NCBI GenBank assembly: GCA_016946835.1
Contig: JACVTC010000054.1
Coordinates: forward strand, 391,001-455,000
Reading direction: 5' to 3'
DNA: 64,000 bases
Origin: Neocallimastix lanati (nom. inval.)
Lineage: Eukaryota; Neocallimastigomycota; Neocallimastigomycetes; Neocallimastigales; Neocallimastigaceae
Below, in pieces: positions 42,285 through 54,377 of this stretch. Under the pieces are notes generated by a model, which was not told the origin of the DNA, did not search any database, and worked only from the letters and a program-made list of their open reading frames with translations. The position numbers were made by a program, and so were the translations under genes. How positions within the stretch are numbered: position 1 is the first letter of the stretch; every line of letters starts with the position of its first letter.

Positions 42285-43281
42285 TATTACCATCAAAATC
42301 TTCAAAAATTTCTAGAAAACAACAACATTAAGGAAGAAAAGAATGATAATATAAATTGTGAAGATTGCAAAATAAGTAAACTCAAGAAAAAACCATTCAA
42401 CAAAACAATCAACAAAAGTTCCTCACCATTACAAGTCGTTCATTCTGATATCGTCGGACCACTAAAGCCTTCACCATCATTTAGTGGATACAAATATTAT
42501 ATAACATTCATAGATGATTTCAGTAGAAAATGTTGGGTCTACTTACTGAAACACAAATCTGAAGCAGTACAAAAATTTATTGAGTTTCATAAACTTATGA
42601 AAAATACTTGTAATTACAATATAAAAGAAGTAAGATCTGATAACGGTTTAGAATATAACAATTCTAATTTTATAAATTATCTTAAAAATAATGGAATTAT
42701 ATTCAATCATTCAACACCAGGTAATCCCCAACAAAATGGTCGCGCTGAAAGAATTAATCAAACATTAGATAACTGCGCGAAAACACTACTTAGTGCAGCT
42801 AAATTATCACCTATTTTATGGGATGAAGCTATTAAATGTGCATGTATATTGTATAATTTAAATCCGCATCAAGGAATTAATTTTAAAATCCCGAACGAGG
42901 TATTTTTTAATAAGAAAATTGATATATCTAAACTTAAAGTGTTTGGATGTAAAGTATTTTTCCTTAATAGATACAAACAAGGAAAATTTGAAAATAATAC
43001 AAAACCAGGTATTTTCTTAGGATACTCATCAGATTCCCCAGGTTATCGTGTCCTCGACACTACTTCAAAAACAATAATTATAGTTCGTGACGCATACTTC
43101 AATGAAAGTACTCTAGGTTCATTTGGCACATCATTTTTTCATTCCTCAAATCCTTCAGATAAACAAATTGAGGGGGAACAGGACTTACAACATGATTCAC
43201 AACATCAATTTAGTCAATCTATTTATCATAATGAATTTGAAAGGAATGAAAACAAACCGAATAAAATTAATATTGAAGATA
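42285..43281 (+). pseudogene. copia gag-pol, segment 2: integrase
   Basis: The copia frame resumes at TAT 42285 (YYHQNLQKFLENNN). It carries the CxxC half of the integrase zinc finger (CEDCKISKLKKK), the catalytic core (VVHSDIVGPL, FIDDFSRKCWVY, RSDNGLEYNN, QQNGRAERIN) and the copia integrase C-terminal region (VFGCKVFFLNRYKQGKFEN). It is cut off by the inverted solo LTR after KINIED. No stop or frameshift lies inside the segment. Confidence 0.93.
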
Positions 43282-44054
43282 TATAAAGTTTTGATTTAAA
43301 AAATAGATTATAAGTCAAAAATTATAATAACACTAAATAACACAAAAATGTTTTATAAACAAATAAGTTTTATTATATTTAGATTTTAAAATAATCTTTA
43401 TTAATTATTAGTGTTATTAACAATAAATCGTTAATAACAATTACATCGATTAAAATACATGAAATTTGGTTAACTATTTATATTTTTATCTTATTACATT
43501 TAGAATATATAATTCCTATTGAATTATATTATCTAACTATTTATTTAAAAACAATACTAACCTAAACTAATAATAAATAATTAACTATTACTAAATAAAG
43601 AGAATTATAATTAATAACTAAAATAAATATAAACAATTTCAATCGAGCTCATTTATTATTTATTTATTATTTAAATATTATTAATAAATTCTTATTATAT
43701 TTTCTATTTAAAATTAATATAAAAGTTGTCATAATTATTTAATATGATTTTAGCATAAAATGCCGCAAGTTTCAACATGACTAATTGCATAGTTTCATGT
43801 TGTTAATTTATCTTGTAAAAAACCTTAACTCTTATTATTTGAATTAAATTACATAAAAAGAAATGATTTTCAATTACTAGTTTCACAAGAGAAATTTTTA
43901 ATTTATTAATATGATTGGGAAGAAGTCGAAGTTTTGTTTAAAATTATTTGCAATAATTTTATACACGTGATTTTTAATAGATTTATTTCAATTTTACTTA
44001 AATTTATGATTAAATTTAATTAAAATTTATAAAGATATTAATAATATCTTTACA
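43282..44054 (-). repeat. Solo LTR of the same chromovirus family, inverted
   Basis: The reverse complement of the gypsy LTR, full 773 bp, from TATAAAGTTTTG to ATATCTTTACA. It is flanked by 5-bp AGATA duplications (43277-43281 and 44055-44059). It differs from the full element's LTRs at several sites, for example around 43630-43645 and 43680-43715. It therefore derives from another family member by LTR-LTR recombination, not from the neighbouring copy. Confidence 0.93.
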
Positions 44055-44059
44055 AGATA

Positions 44060-46554
44060 ATATTGATTTAATGGATGAATACAATAATGAAAACATGTTA
44101 GACAATAATTCAGAAAACGAAATAATTAATGAAGACATAATTAATGAAGACATAATTAATGAAAATAAAATTAATGAAGACATAATCAATGAAAATAAAA
44201 TTAATGAAGACAAAATTAATGATGATAAAATCAATGAAGATAAAATTAACGAAAATCAAAAATTAGCTGAAAAACAAGAAGAAATACTCAAAAATTCAAA
44301 TATTGAAGATAATATAAAAGTTTCATCAAACGAAAACCATGCCAAAATCCTACATGATAATAGTAAAAGTAATGAAAATAACACTATTATTAATAGAAAT
44401 AACGATAATAACATAAAGGGTATAAAAATCACAAAAAATGATTTTTTGAACAAAAATGTGAAAAAAAGTTTTATTAATAAAAATTTGAATAAAAATTTCA
44501 AAAATTTCAAATTTAAGAATAAATTAAAAATTTCAAACCTTAATAATTATAAAAATTTATCTAAATCAAACTTTAATAATTATGAAATTTTAGACCAGAA
44601 ACTTATTGAGAATAGAATTGAAAGCAATCATAAAAATCTGGCTAATATGAAGATGAATGAAAAATCAAATTTGGAAAATAATAAAATATATGATAATAAT
44701 AAAATGAATGACTATAATTCAGAGAATGGATCTGAGGACAGTTTTAGTGATCTGGAACCTTTAGATAAAAGAAAACTAAGAAAGAACAAAGAAAAGAACT
44801 TTAAATTTAATATTAAAAGAAATAATAAAATTTTCGATAAACTAGTAAACAAAAATGATAAAATTGATAACGAGAAAACAAAAAACTATCGAAAAAGAAA
44901 AAGAAAAATTTATCAATTGAATGAAGAAAGAAAAATAAAAGATAGAGTATCTACATCAAATAAACCATTTTTTGAAAGGAAAACAGACTCAGATGAAAAC
45001 GAAAGACGCAAGAGAAATAGAGTCAATAACATTAATACATTAATTCCCAAGAATTATGAAGAAGCTATGAATTCAGAAAATGCGGACAAATGGAAAGACG
45101 CAATTAACAAAGAATTACAAAATTTATATGGAAATAATGTAATGAAAATTGTTGAAAATAAAAATATCCCAAAAGGCATTAAGCCACTCGACGTTAAATG
45201 GGTTTTTACCATAAAAGATAATGGTATATATAAAGCTAGATTGGTCGTCAAAGGTTTTCGACAAATTAAAGGAGTTGATTATAACTGCACCTATTCTCCT
45301 ACAATAGAAATGGATAGTTTTAGATTAACTATTGCTATTGCATCTATATATAAATGGGATTTAAGACAAATCAATATTAAAGCTGCATATTTGAACGCTA
45401 AATTAGATGAAATAATTTATGTACAAATTCCAATCGGTGATAAAAATTTCAATTGCGGAAAATCAGGATTATTACGAAAGGCTCTCTATGGACTCAAACA
45501 AGCTGGAAGACAATGGTTTTACGAAATCTCCGGTTTTCTTAAGAAAATTGGGTTAATTCAATATAATACAGATAGTTGTTTATTTGGTAAATATAAAAAT
45601 AATAAATTATGCTTATTACTAACACTCTATGTTGATGATATACTAATTGCAGGAGAGAATAAAGAAATTACCAAAGTTGTTTCAAAGATAAAACGTAAAT
45701 ACAAAGTCTCCACAGATATATCAGCAAACAAAATTATTGGAATCAATATAGTTAAAACAAATAAAGGCTACAAAATTAATCAAAAAGATTATATTGAAAA
45801 AATGTTAACTAACTACAACATAAACAATACTAAAATAACTAGAATACCATGTATTAATGCAAAATTAGAAGATAGAGAAAACTCTGAGAAAATTAACAAA
45901 ACTGATTATAAAAGATTGATTGGATCTCTATTATATGTATCAACAAAAACAAGACCTGACATAGCATTTGCAGTAAATCAAGCTGCAAGATTTTCTGAGA
46001 ATCCAACAAGAGCTGATTTGAATGCAGGTATACAAATACTAAAATACCTTAAAAGTACCAAGGACTATTCAATTCATTATAACGGAAAGAAAATTTTAAG
46101 AGCTTATTGTGATGCAGATTTCGCTGGTGATGAGGTTAAAAGAAGATCCACTTCAGGATATATTTTTGTATTAGGAAATAGCCCAATATCATGGAAATCA
46201 ATTACACAGAAAAATATAGCCTTATCAACTACAGAAGCCGAATACTCAAGCTTAATAGAATGTACCAAACAAGCTATATGGATAAGAAGATTAGTTAATG
46301 AAATATTTAACAAAAACATTAGAATTAATATTAGAATAGATAATAAACCATGTAAGGATATAGCTGAAAATGAAAACCAAAAGGGACGATGCAAATATAT
46401 GGATATAAAATACAAATATGTTCAAGATGAAATTATGAAAAATGATATTAAATTAACACTCATTGGTTCTAACTCAATGATGGCAGATCCATTAACCAAA
46501 AGTATTTCTGGACCCAAGCTTAAATATTTCTCAGACTTCATCATGGAAATGTAG
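44060..46554 (+). pseudogene. copia gag-pol, segment 3: linker, reverse transcriptase, RNase H
   Basis: The frame continues after the solo LTR (NIDLMDEYNNENMLDN). About 300 residues of Asn/Lys/Glu-rich linker include a tandem NEDIINEDIINENKINED block. The copia RT follows (KWVFTIKDNGIYKARLVVKG, LRKALYGLKQAGRQW, YVDDILIAGE with catalytic YVDD at 45628-45639). RNase H comes last (AYCDADFAGD, STSGYIFVLGN, STTEAEYSSLIE), ending FIMEM* at 46554. All catalytic residues are present. The first ATG in this stretch, 44071, is internal to the original polyprotein. Confidence 0.93.
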
Positions 46555-46575
46555 AAAATGCCAATGTAGGGGGAA

Positions 46576-46846
46576 TGTTAAATATCACAGTTATGTGTTT
46601 AATTACATTGTACATTATACTACATTATTAAGTGTAAAATATTTTTTTATTCGATAATATAATGCAGTGTAACGTTAAATGTTACCAATAATGTTAGACT
46701 AGAAAATAAATATAAATAACATGTAATAACATATTCTTAAATGAATAAGGTCTTTCTAAATGTAAAAGCAATAAATAAATAAATAAATAAATAAACACAT
46801 AATAAAATATAAATATCATTTCTGAATTTAAGTGTTATATTTAACA
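46576..46846 (+). repeat. copia 3' LTR, 271 bp
   Basis: The same as the 5' LTR. It is preceded by the polypurine tract gtagggggaa and followed by the CTTTC target duplication. Confidence 0.95.
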
Positions 46847-46851
46847 CTTTC

Positions 46852-46947
46852 AAACTTTAATAATAAAATTTCTTGGAAGTTTATAAAAATAGGAAGATCT
46901 TATTTATGTATAAGAAATTATTATAATAATAATTATAATTAAACTAT

Positions 46948-46994
<47 letters not shown>

Positions 46995-47445
46995 AATAAA
47001 TTAATTATTATATTATATTGAAATAATGAAATAAAATAATAAATTAAAAAATTAAGTATATAACTTTATCAAATTAAAGTATTTATTTTCACTAAATAAT
47101 AATTTTTTATGATATTATTATGAGAATTCAATAATAACATCAAAACATAAAATTAAAATATCTAATATTAGAATATAATGGAAATTATAATGAATTCAGA
47201 AATTTATTATTTAAAAAAATATTAACATTACTTCAACATTTTCAATATTATACAATTTAAAATATTTTTGAATATATTGATAATAAAAATAAAAATAAAA
47301 AAAAATAAAAAAATAAAATAAAATAAAATAAAATAAAATAGGAACTAATATATATAATTTTCAAAAGATACTAATTAATATTCAATTAATTATATCTTTT
47401 GGGGTTAAAATTATGTAATTTAAAAGTAAATTATAATATAGTTTT
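46852..47445. other. Intergenic, nothing recognised
   Basis: A/T spacer with a poly(A) run near 46957-46989 and an AAAAT array near 47310-47340. Confidence 0.5.
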
Positions 47446-48541
47446 TGTTAAAAATCACAATGTATTGTTTATTTACTATCTTTTATTTATTTGTAGCAAA
47501 GGACTTATTTTTTTTTTTTTTGTTTTTTTTTGTTTTTTTTTTTTTTGTACCATCCTTTAGTCCCCCACAAGGTATGAGAATATTACCGAAATTACAACAT
47601 TTCAATATTTTTTATCCATGATGGACGGTCTTACTGACTATATTATTTCCAAAAAGTTTATAAAGTTTATTAGTTTCTCTGGTAGCCCTTTGAATAGATA
47701 ATTTAATTTTTCTCAATTACTAAGATTATTATTTAATTTCTTTAACTTTCGTATGATGTTTAAAAATTCCTCTATGTATTCCAAGGTTTCTTTTATTCAT
47801 TTTTGGTCTTCATGTTTTCTAATCTTCTGATGATCTTTGAAACTTCATTGATTTCTTCTTCATGATAATTATCCTTGAGTACTTCTAATATTAGGTTTTA
47901 AGAATTCTTTTCTTTTTTTTTTTTTTGCTTCTGATAAATAAATTTTTTTTTATCCACTGATTTTCTTAAAAATGCTTAGGAATTTAAAACTGTTCATTTT
48001 ATGTTCTTTTATTTTTTTTTATTTTTTTTTTTTTTTTTGTTTCACCTTCTTCAAAAAGGTACCTCTTCCCCCGTCATCTTTGGTAGTAGTATATTCATTT
48101 ATTATATTTTCAATAATATTATTATATATATTTTTCAGTGAACTCACTCAATTCAGTGCCTTGGATTTCTAAAATTAACTACTTCAGTCATTCCGGTCAT
48201 TTTATAGATAGATTTATATATATTATTTATATTATTTAATAAACGATTATATATTAATTACTTAATTACTTATTACTAAATTATAAAAGATACATATAAA
48301 TACTAATTCCTTAATTCCCTATATGTTTCTTATTTATATTTTTGTATGTGTGTATTTAAATGTCGTTAATCTCGAATTTTCTAATTATACTAAATTACTA
48401 AATTATTAAATTACTAAATTTAATAATCAACAAAGTATTCTAAATTCCCACACAAACTTATAGAGTCAAATGAGACTCTTTATCTGTTAAGAATATCAAT
48501 GCTTTTGTTTATTTACTAACTTTATTTATTTGAAGTAAAAG

Positions 48542-48573
<32 letters not shown>

Positions 48574-48677
48574 TAATAAAGCGTTATTTAATGATATTTA
48601 TACATATTAAATGCAATTAATGGATCATACATATTTCAATACATTAAATACATGGTTTCATCTTAATTATATAAGAG

Positions 48678-48718
<41 letters not shown>

Positions 48719-48820
48719 ATTTTTATAAAACTAAATTATTTATATTATTAATTATATTCTATATATTATTATATATCCTATTTATGTGTAATATACTATT
48801 TAATAATTAAAATATTAAAT
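47446..48820 (-). mobile_element. Decayed gag-only copia relic
   Basis: On the minus strand, in order: an LTR-like segment at about 48494-48820; a leader closely matching that of the active copia (ttaacagataaagagtctca at 48478-48497); a broken gag frame; a G tract (ccttgtgggggact at about 47559-47572) in polypurine-tract position; and a truncated second LTR-like segment starting tgttaaaaatcaca at 47446. Pol is missing. The LTR sequence differs from that of the intact copia but recurs at 54378-54650. Confidence 0.55.
47575..48200 (-). pseudogene. Broken copia gag remnant
   Basis: From ATG 48200 (MTGMTEVVNFRNPRH) and through several stops and frame changes, the minus strand keeps recognisable gag helices: NEVSKIIRRLENMKTKNE, TLEYIEEFLNIIRKLKKLNN and EKLNYLFKGLPEKLINFINF. 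This is the pattern of the UBN2/copia Gag domain (compare EIEMKIKKLEIENDDFKLYL in the intact element). Non-functional. Confidence 0.6.
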
Positions 48821-49474
48821 TGTGGTAAATTTTCTTTAAAATAAAATAAAATTTTAATTTAAATATATTAATAAATATATAATTTTTTTTTTTAGTAGTA
48901 TATACCAAAGAATATATATATTTTTTTTTGGAAAAAAAAAAAAAAAAAAAAAAAAAAATTATTTGCAATTATTTATTTTTATCATATTTCAAATATAAAA
49001 AGTTTGATTTTTTTATATACAATTTTCAACCAATATTTCTTAAATATATATTTATATATTGTTAAGAGTTTGGAATTTATGAGGTTTTTTAATTATGTTA
49101 ATATTAATGTTATTATTGTTGGAGTAATATTTAATCAAAATTATAGAAGAAATTTAAAGTTTGTAATTATGTCAACTTTATTAATTTTATGATAAAGAGT
49201 TTCACTTTATTATTTTAAATTTAATGATTATTTAACATATTATTGTGTCTTGTAATTATTAAATTACAATATGCTTCAAAATATTCGAAGCTTATTTTTC
49301 ATATAATTCGCATATTCTATTATATATATAATTAATAAAAATAACAAATAATATAATAATGAATATAATAATGAATATAATAATGAATATAATAATAAAT
49401 AAATAAATAATAAATAAGTAATGAATAATAATTAAATAAATATCATACATTAAATATTATTTATTAAACAATAC

Positions 49475-49506
<32 letters not shown>

Positions 49507-50037
49507 TATTATATAATTCTAGAATTGTATATTTAACAGTGAAACTCATTCAAACCAAAAGTATTTTATTTTTTTTTTTTTTTATTTTTTTTTTAATATT
49601 TTCGACAATTAATCGTTATAAGGTCATAAATTTTAAATAAATTTAAAATTCTACTTATTAATTGGTCGATTTCATGAATAGAATAATGAGTTTTTCTAAC
49701 CGAAATTACTTTTTACCTTTTTATATTTAAATTTATATATATAAATAATAAAATGGAAGTGTTGCAATTAGGAATGTGAATGTTAAAATTTTAGTAAATA
49801 AATTAATAAATAAATAATTTTAATAAATAATGTCAAATTAATATTAAAGTTTTTTTTTGTTTTTTTTGTTTTTTTTAATTATTATTATTATTATCTTATT
49901 TATATTTGTATTTTAAAAATAAAATAAAATAAAATAAAATAAAATATTCTTGAAGTCAATAAAAAGCATTTAAAATATATATATATATATATATATATTA
50001 AAAATTTAAAAAGGCTTATTGTCATAAAAATATAAAT
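48821..50037. other. Gene-free A/T DNA with inverted GAGTTTCACT ends
   Basis: No gene. GAGTTTCACT at 49198-49207 and its reverse complement AGTGAAACTC at 49540-49549 may be ends of a small DNA transposon. Poly(A) runs lie near 48683-48715, 48932-48957 and 49483-49505. Confidence 0.4.
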
Positions 50038-51022
50038 GGTACATTTCCCCAAGTTGCATTTCGCCAATTTTTTTGAAAGAATATGATGTATTAAAAAAAA
50101 TGTTGGATTTGCGCCAATTGAAATTAATAAATGAAAAATTAAATAAATTAAATTAAAATATTTTTAATATTGATGTATTTATATTTTTTATTAAGTAAAT
50201 AAATCAATATTAAAATCAATATTAAAAAAAAATTTTTTTTTTTATATATAGATCTATTTAAAAAAAAAAATAAAATAATAAATAATTGATAAATAATAAA
50301 TAATAAAATATATAATAATATAAATAATATAATAATTATAAAATGGTTGTCAATAATAATAATAATAATAAAGGATTGTCATTAATTATAATAATAATGA
50401 CAATTAAAGTTGTAAATAATAATTATTATTATTTCCAAATATATATATATAAATGAATTAATATAAATAAAACTTAGAATATATTAGAAATTAAAAATAA
50501 AAAAAAAAAAAAAAAAAAAAAAAAAGCAAACTGAACTATTTAAATCACAGCGATTGAGCTCATTAAAACTACCACTCAATTCACATAGTGATTGTATATC
50601 TGTGAGCAGAGCGTCGACTGGTACTCCTAGAGTAGATAAAAAAATTTGGTTAAGCTTTTCAAAGGTTGGTTAAGCTTTTCAAAAGTTAATATAAAAAGTT
50701 TGGTTAAGCTTTTTAAAGGCTAATAATAATCATCATTTTAATCTTCATTTAAAATATATATAATTAAAATATTGTTATTGTAATATTATTTTTCACAAAA
50801 TATAAAAATATACTGTTATATATTAAAATTTAGAATCTAGTGCGTTTCGCAATCGTGTATTTCCCAATGTGGCGTATTTTTATATGTGGTTTGGTTTTTT
50901 AATAGTTAATCTATTTATTTATTTATTTATTTATCTATTATTTATTTATTTATTTATATATCTATTTATTTATATCAATACGCCACTTGGCTAAAAGCAA
51001 CTTGACGAAATACAGCTCTCCC
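50038..51022. mobile_element. Foldback (MITE-like) cluster with TTTCG/GTGGCG modules
   Basis: The left module at 50053-50070 (caagttgcatttcgccaa) is matched by the reverse complement of 50985-51005 (caagttgcttttagccaagt). A further related copy at 50840-50875 (tgcgtttcgcaatcgtgtat, then gtggcgtat) faces the right-hand copy across an A/T core of TTTA repeats. This gives a foldback of about 185 bp (50838-51022) inside a wider pair about 950 bp apart. There is no coding capacity. Confidence 0.5.
50645..50719 (+). repeat. TTGGTTAAGCTTTTCAAAGG repeats, three copies
   Basis: Copies at 50645-50664 and 50665-50684 in tandem, and a third at 50700-50719 after a 15-bp spacer, differ at only a few positions. 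Confidence 0.85.
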
Positions 51023-52149
51023 AAAAAAAAATATATATATATATATATATTCTTTATATTAATAAAAAATAAAAATTAAAAAGTTTTATATATCTTTAAA
51101 ACAAATATATGAATTAAATATTCTTTATAAAAATAAAAAATTATTTTATTTTTAAATAATTTTTTACGATAATATTTAAAAATAAAGTATTAGTCAAAAA
51201 AAAATAAAATATTCTTGAAATTTTCATTATATATAAATTTAAAAATATAAAAAGTATTTAAAATAAAAATAAAAAAAAAAAAAATGTTTTTTTGAAATAT
51301 ATAGAAAGTATTTAAAATAAAAACAAAAAAAATAAAATATTCTTGAAATAAACAAAAAGTATTTAAAATAAAAGCAAAAAAACTAAATAAATAATATAAA
51401 ATAAATAATAAATAAAAAAAAAATTAAAAAAAAAAAAAAATTTAAAAATTAAAAAAGACTTACATATGCCTATATATCTTTAAAATATAGAAAAAAAAAT
51501 AAAAAATATTCTTTAAAAGTAAAATATTCTTAAAAACAAATAATTTAAATAAAAGTTATAAAAAAAAAAAATATATATATATATATATATATTAACCTTC
51601 ATGTTTATTAATTTTATGATATTCATAAAATTATTGATAAAGATATAAAGAATATTAATAAAAATTATTTTAATATTGTTTTATTTTATTTTATTTTATT
51701 TTATTTTATTTTATTTTTTTTTAATTATATAATTTAATAGAAAATTTTTGCTTCATTGTATAAAAATTATGAATAAAAATATAAAAATAAAAATATTAAA
51801 TAGAAAATTTGTTTCATAGTATTCATAAAATTAATGATATGGATATAAAAGTTTTTAACAAAAATAATAAAAATAATAATAATTATAAAATAATTATTGA
51901 GAAATATTTAATGATATAAATATTTTTAATAAATATATATATATATATATATTTTTTTAAAAAAAAAAAAAAAAAATATTAAGATTTAAATTATTGTGGA
52001 TTTTAAATAAAAATAATTTTAATTATTAATAATTCCGACAGAATTCGGATAATCTTTTTCATTTGATCAATACTCTTACATCTATTACAACAAATTAATA
52101 TTTATATTATTTTAATTAATTAAACATTTAAATTATAATTTAACAATAT
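51023..52149. other. Gene-free A/T DNA
   Basis: AT dinucleotide and AAAAT/TTTTA repeats. Short words such as aaatattcttgaaat and gtatttaaaataaaa recur imperfectly at 51190-51400, suggesting an old tandem duplication. No gene seen. Confidence 0.45.
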
Positions 52150-53576
52150 TATTTCTAGGTCTTCGGTTATCCATTAATTTGGATTCCAGGGTTTTGTATT
52201 TTTCAATTAAAGTATTGATTTCATTAGTATTTCCTAATTCTTTTCTTTTTTTTTTTTTTTTAAAAAAAAAAATAAAATAAAATAAATGCTGGCACTTTTT
52301 CCTTTGTAACCATTATAAAATAAAGATTCTTCTTGTTTTAATGCAAATATTTATTTACAAAAAGAAGATTTTTTTGAAAATAAATATTTTAAATAATTAT
52401 TAAAAGATGATGATGTATTATTTGTTATGTGTTCTATATTGTTATAATAATTCCAATTTTTATAATTTTTTTAAATAGTTTTTTTTATTTTTTTTTAAAA
52501 AAAAAAAAAAAAAAATATTCTAAAAATTTTCAAAAGTCAGTCATTATTATTTGTTTCAAACCGAATTTTACTATAGATATCAATTATATATTCAAGATTT
52601 ACAAATGGTAAGTTTGAAATCACTTTAATAAATACGCAAAATATTATATTTTACTTCATTATAATATAATTCATCTTTTTAAACTCCAATACCCTTTTAA
52701 AGTGCCAAATGCAGTATTTAATATTTATTATTAGGAAATATTTTTTCCACTGAATTGGATGTGCCTTTTTCGAAATCACAATTAAAATTTTTTGAAGTAA
52801 TTATAGAATTATTGCTATGCTTTTTCACTTTTTTTTTTAGTTTTCTTCAAAGAACATCTCATTAAAAGCTTGTTCTTTATTTTTTAATATTGAAAAAAAA
52901 AAGTAGTATAAAAACTATTTAAATCTTTAATGATAGTTCTAAGTAATGAACACTTGATAACTAAATTTAGGCACAATATATATAGAATCATTTAAAAACA
53001 AATCTTTATCTTCATTATATTTCATAAATAATTTTTCTTGGAATGGATATTGGAAGATTATTAAATATGGATTTTTGAATATCTTTTTTTTTTGTTTTTT
53101 TACTGTTTTATAATTTTATAATATTTTGATTCATTAGGAATTTCATCAATCTTTGTTACATTAGGAGGTAGTTTTTTTTTTTTTTTATTTATATTTCTTG
53201 TTATTTTGGATTTAATTGCATTATATTCAAGATATATAAATCTCTTTTTTTGTGAAACTTCATTAAATATAACGCTTTAAGCTTTATACCCAAAGTAATT
53301 GTACATTTTCTAATTTCATCTTTAATTTTATGCTTTGCAGTTGATATAGATTCATCAAATTCTTTTTTCATGATGATTATGTAAACCTTTATATTTAAAG
53401 ATTTCCTTATTATCGTTTAAAATAATGAAAGATTTGCATTTATTTAAAGCTTTATATTCAGTTCATCTATATCCTTTAGAAATATTTTTTTTTTTTGATG
53501 AAAAATTAAATTTATATTTTTTGTTAATTATAATTCCCCCCCCTCTCAGATTAGTTTCACTTATCTCAATATTCAT
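52150..53576 (-). pseudogene. Decayed Mutator-like (MULE) transposase with N-terminal FLYWCH-type zinc finger
   Basis: On the minus strand from ATG 53576 (MNIEISETNLRGG), family words survive across frame changes: TEYKALNKCKSFIILNDNKE with HNHHEKEFDESIS (the CxnC..HNH pattern of FLYWCH fingers); IFNEVSQKKRFIYLEYNAIK; LPPNVTKIDEIPNESKYYK; then LIIFQYPFQEKLFMKYNED and IYIVPKFSYQVFIT (start of the MULE catalytic domain, where the usual DGTF is lost); KYCIWHFKR (C-x2-W-H motif); and near the end ITNNTSSSFNNYLKYLFSKK and QEESLFYNGY. Many stops, frameshifts and homopolymer insertions make it inactive. Confidence 0.65.
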
Positions 53577-54377
53577 ATTTTCTCCTATTCTTAATGAAAT
53601 ATTTTAATTAAATATTTAAATAAATATATTTAATTATATAGGCTATGATGATGCTATGGTTAAAAAAAATTTTTTAAATAAATATTTCATTTTATAATTT
53701 TTAAAAAAAAGAAAAAATATATATATATTTTCTTTGTTAATAATATAAGTTATTTTTTAGAAAAGCCCAACTATTAATGCTTAATAATGTACAAAAGATC
53801 TTTTTTTAATGAAAAGTTTATTTAATATAAAATATAATACAAAATTTATTATTAATTAAAATGATAAATTTAATTAACACTAAAAATGAAAGATTTTTTC
53901 CTTTTGTTTTACTTTTTAAACACTCATTTTAATAAATATAACTTCCCTTCGTTATATTTACAAAACCAAATAAAAAAATATATTTAAAACTTTTTTTTTT
54001 TTTTTTTTTTTATTTTTAAAAATCCTTTCTAAAGAATAAAATTTTCATTTTTTTATTTTTTACTAAAATAATTTTTTTCAATTATTACTATATTAGTATT
54101 ATTCTTTTTTTTTTTTTTTCTTTTTTTTTTTTTTTTAATATTGTTTTATAGCAATCTCATCTGTTTATTTCCTATTGCCGAAAAGACCTTTTTTTTTTCT
54201 ATTACAAAAAGGTTAAATTTAATTTAATTTAATATTTGATTTAATTAATATCAAATAAAATTTAATTATTATAATTTCGTACAATTCATATGAAAATTTT
54301 TTTGTAAGGAATTTTAGTTCGAAAATTTAACATTATTTATTATTTATTTAATTATTTATTTAATATGAATAAATTAG
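53577..54377. other. Gene-free A/T DNA
   Basis: Poly(T) runs and short repeats. No coding words recognised. Confidence 0.45.

Larger units (their letters stand above)
33483..46846 (+). mobile_element. Ty1/copia LTR retrotransposon, interrupted by two later insertions
   Basis: It is bounded by 271-bp LTRs (TGTTAAAT...ATTTAACA) that look identical, and by CTTTC target duplications. Gene order is gag, protease, integrase, RT, RNase H, which defines copia (Pseudoviridae). A G-rich polypurine tract (gtagggggaa) abuts the 3' LTR. Its single gag-pol frame is split by a Ty3/gypsy element (35498-42279) and a solo LTR (43282-44054). Leaving out both inserts and one copy of each 5-bp duplication, the coding length is 5118 nt, divisible by three, with no other stop. 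The host element was therefore intact when hit. Confidence 0.93.

Noticed and set aside
47972-48172. Plus-strand ORF across the gag relic
   Set aside because: Antisense shadow of the decayed minus-strand gag.
49004-49192. 62-codon hydrophobic ORF
   Set aside because: Non-ATG start, composition as expected of A/T DNA, no support from flanks.
49198-49549. GAGTTTCACT/AGTGAAACTC considered as the ends of one MITE
   Set aside because: The match is only about 10 bp, and the sequence beyond AGTGAAACTC looks more like an element extending outward. No clear target duplication. Left as a note only.
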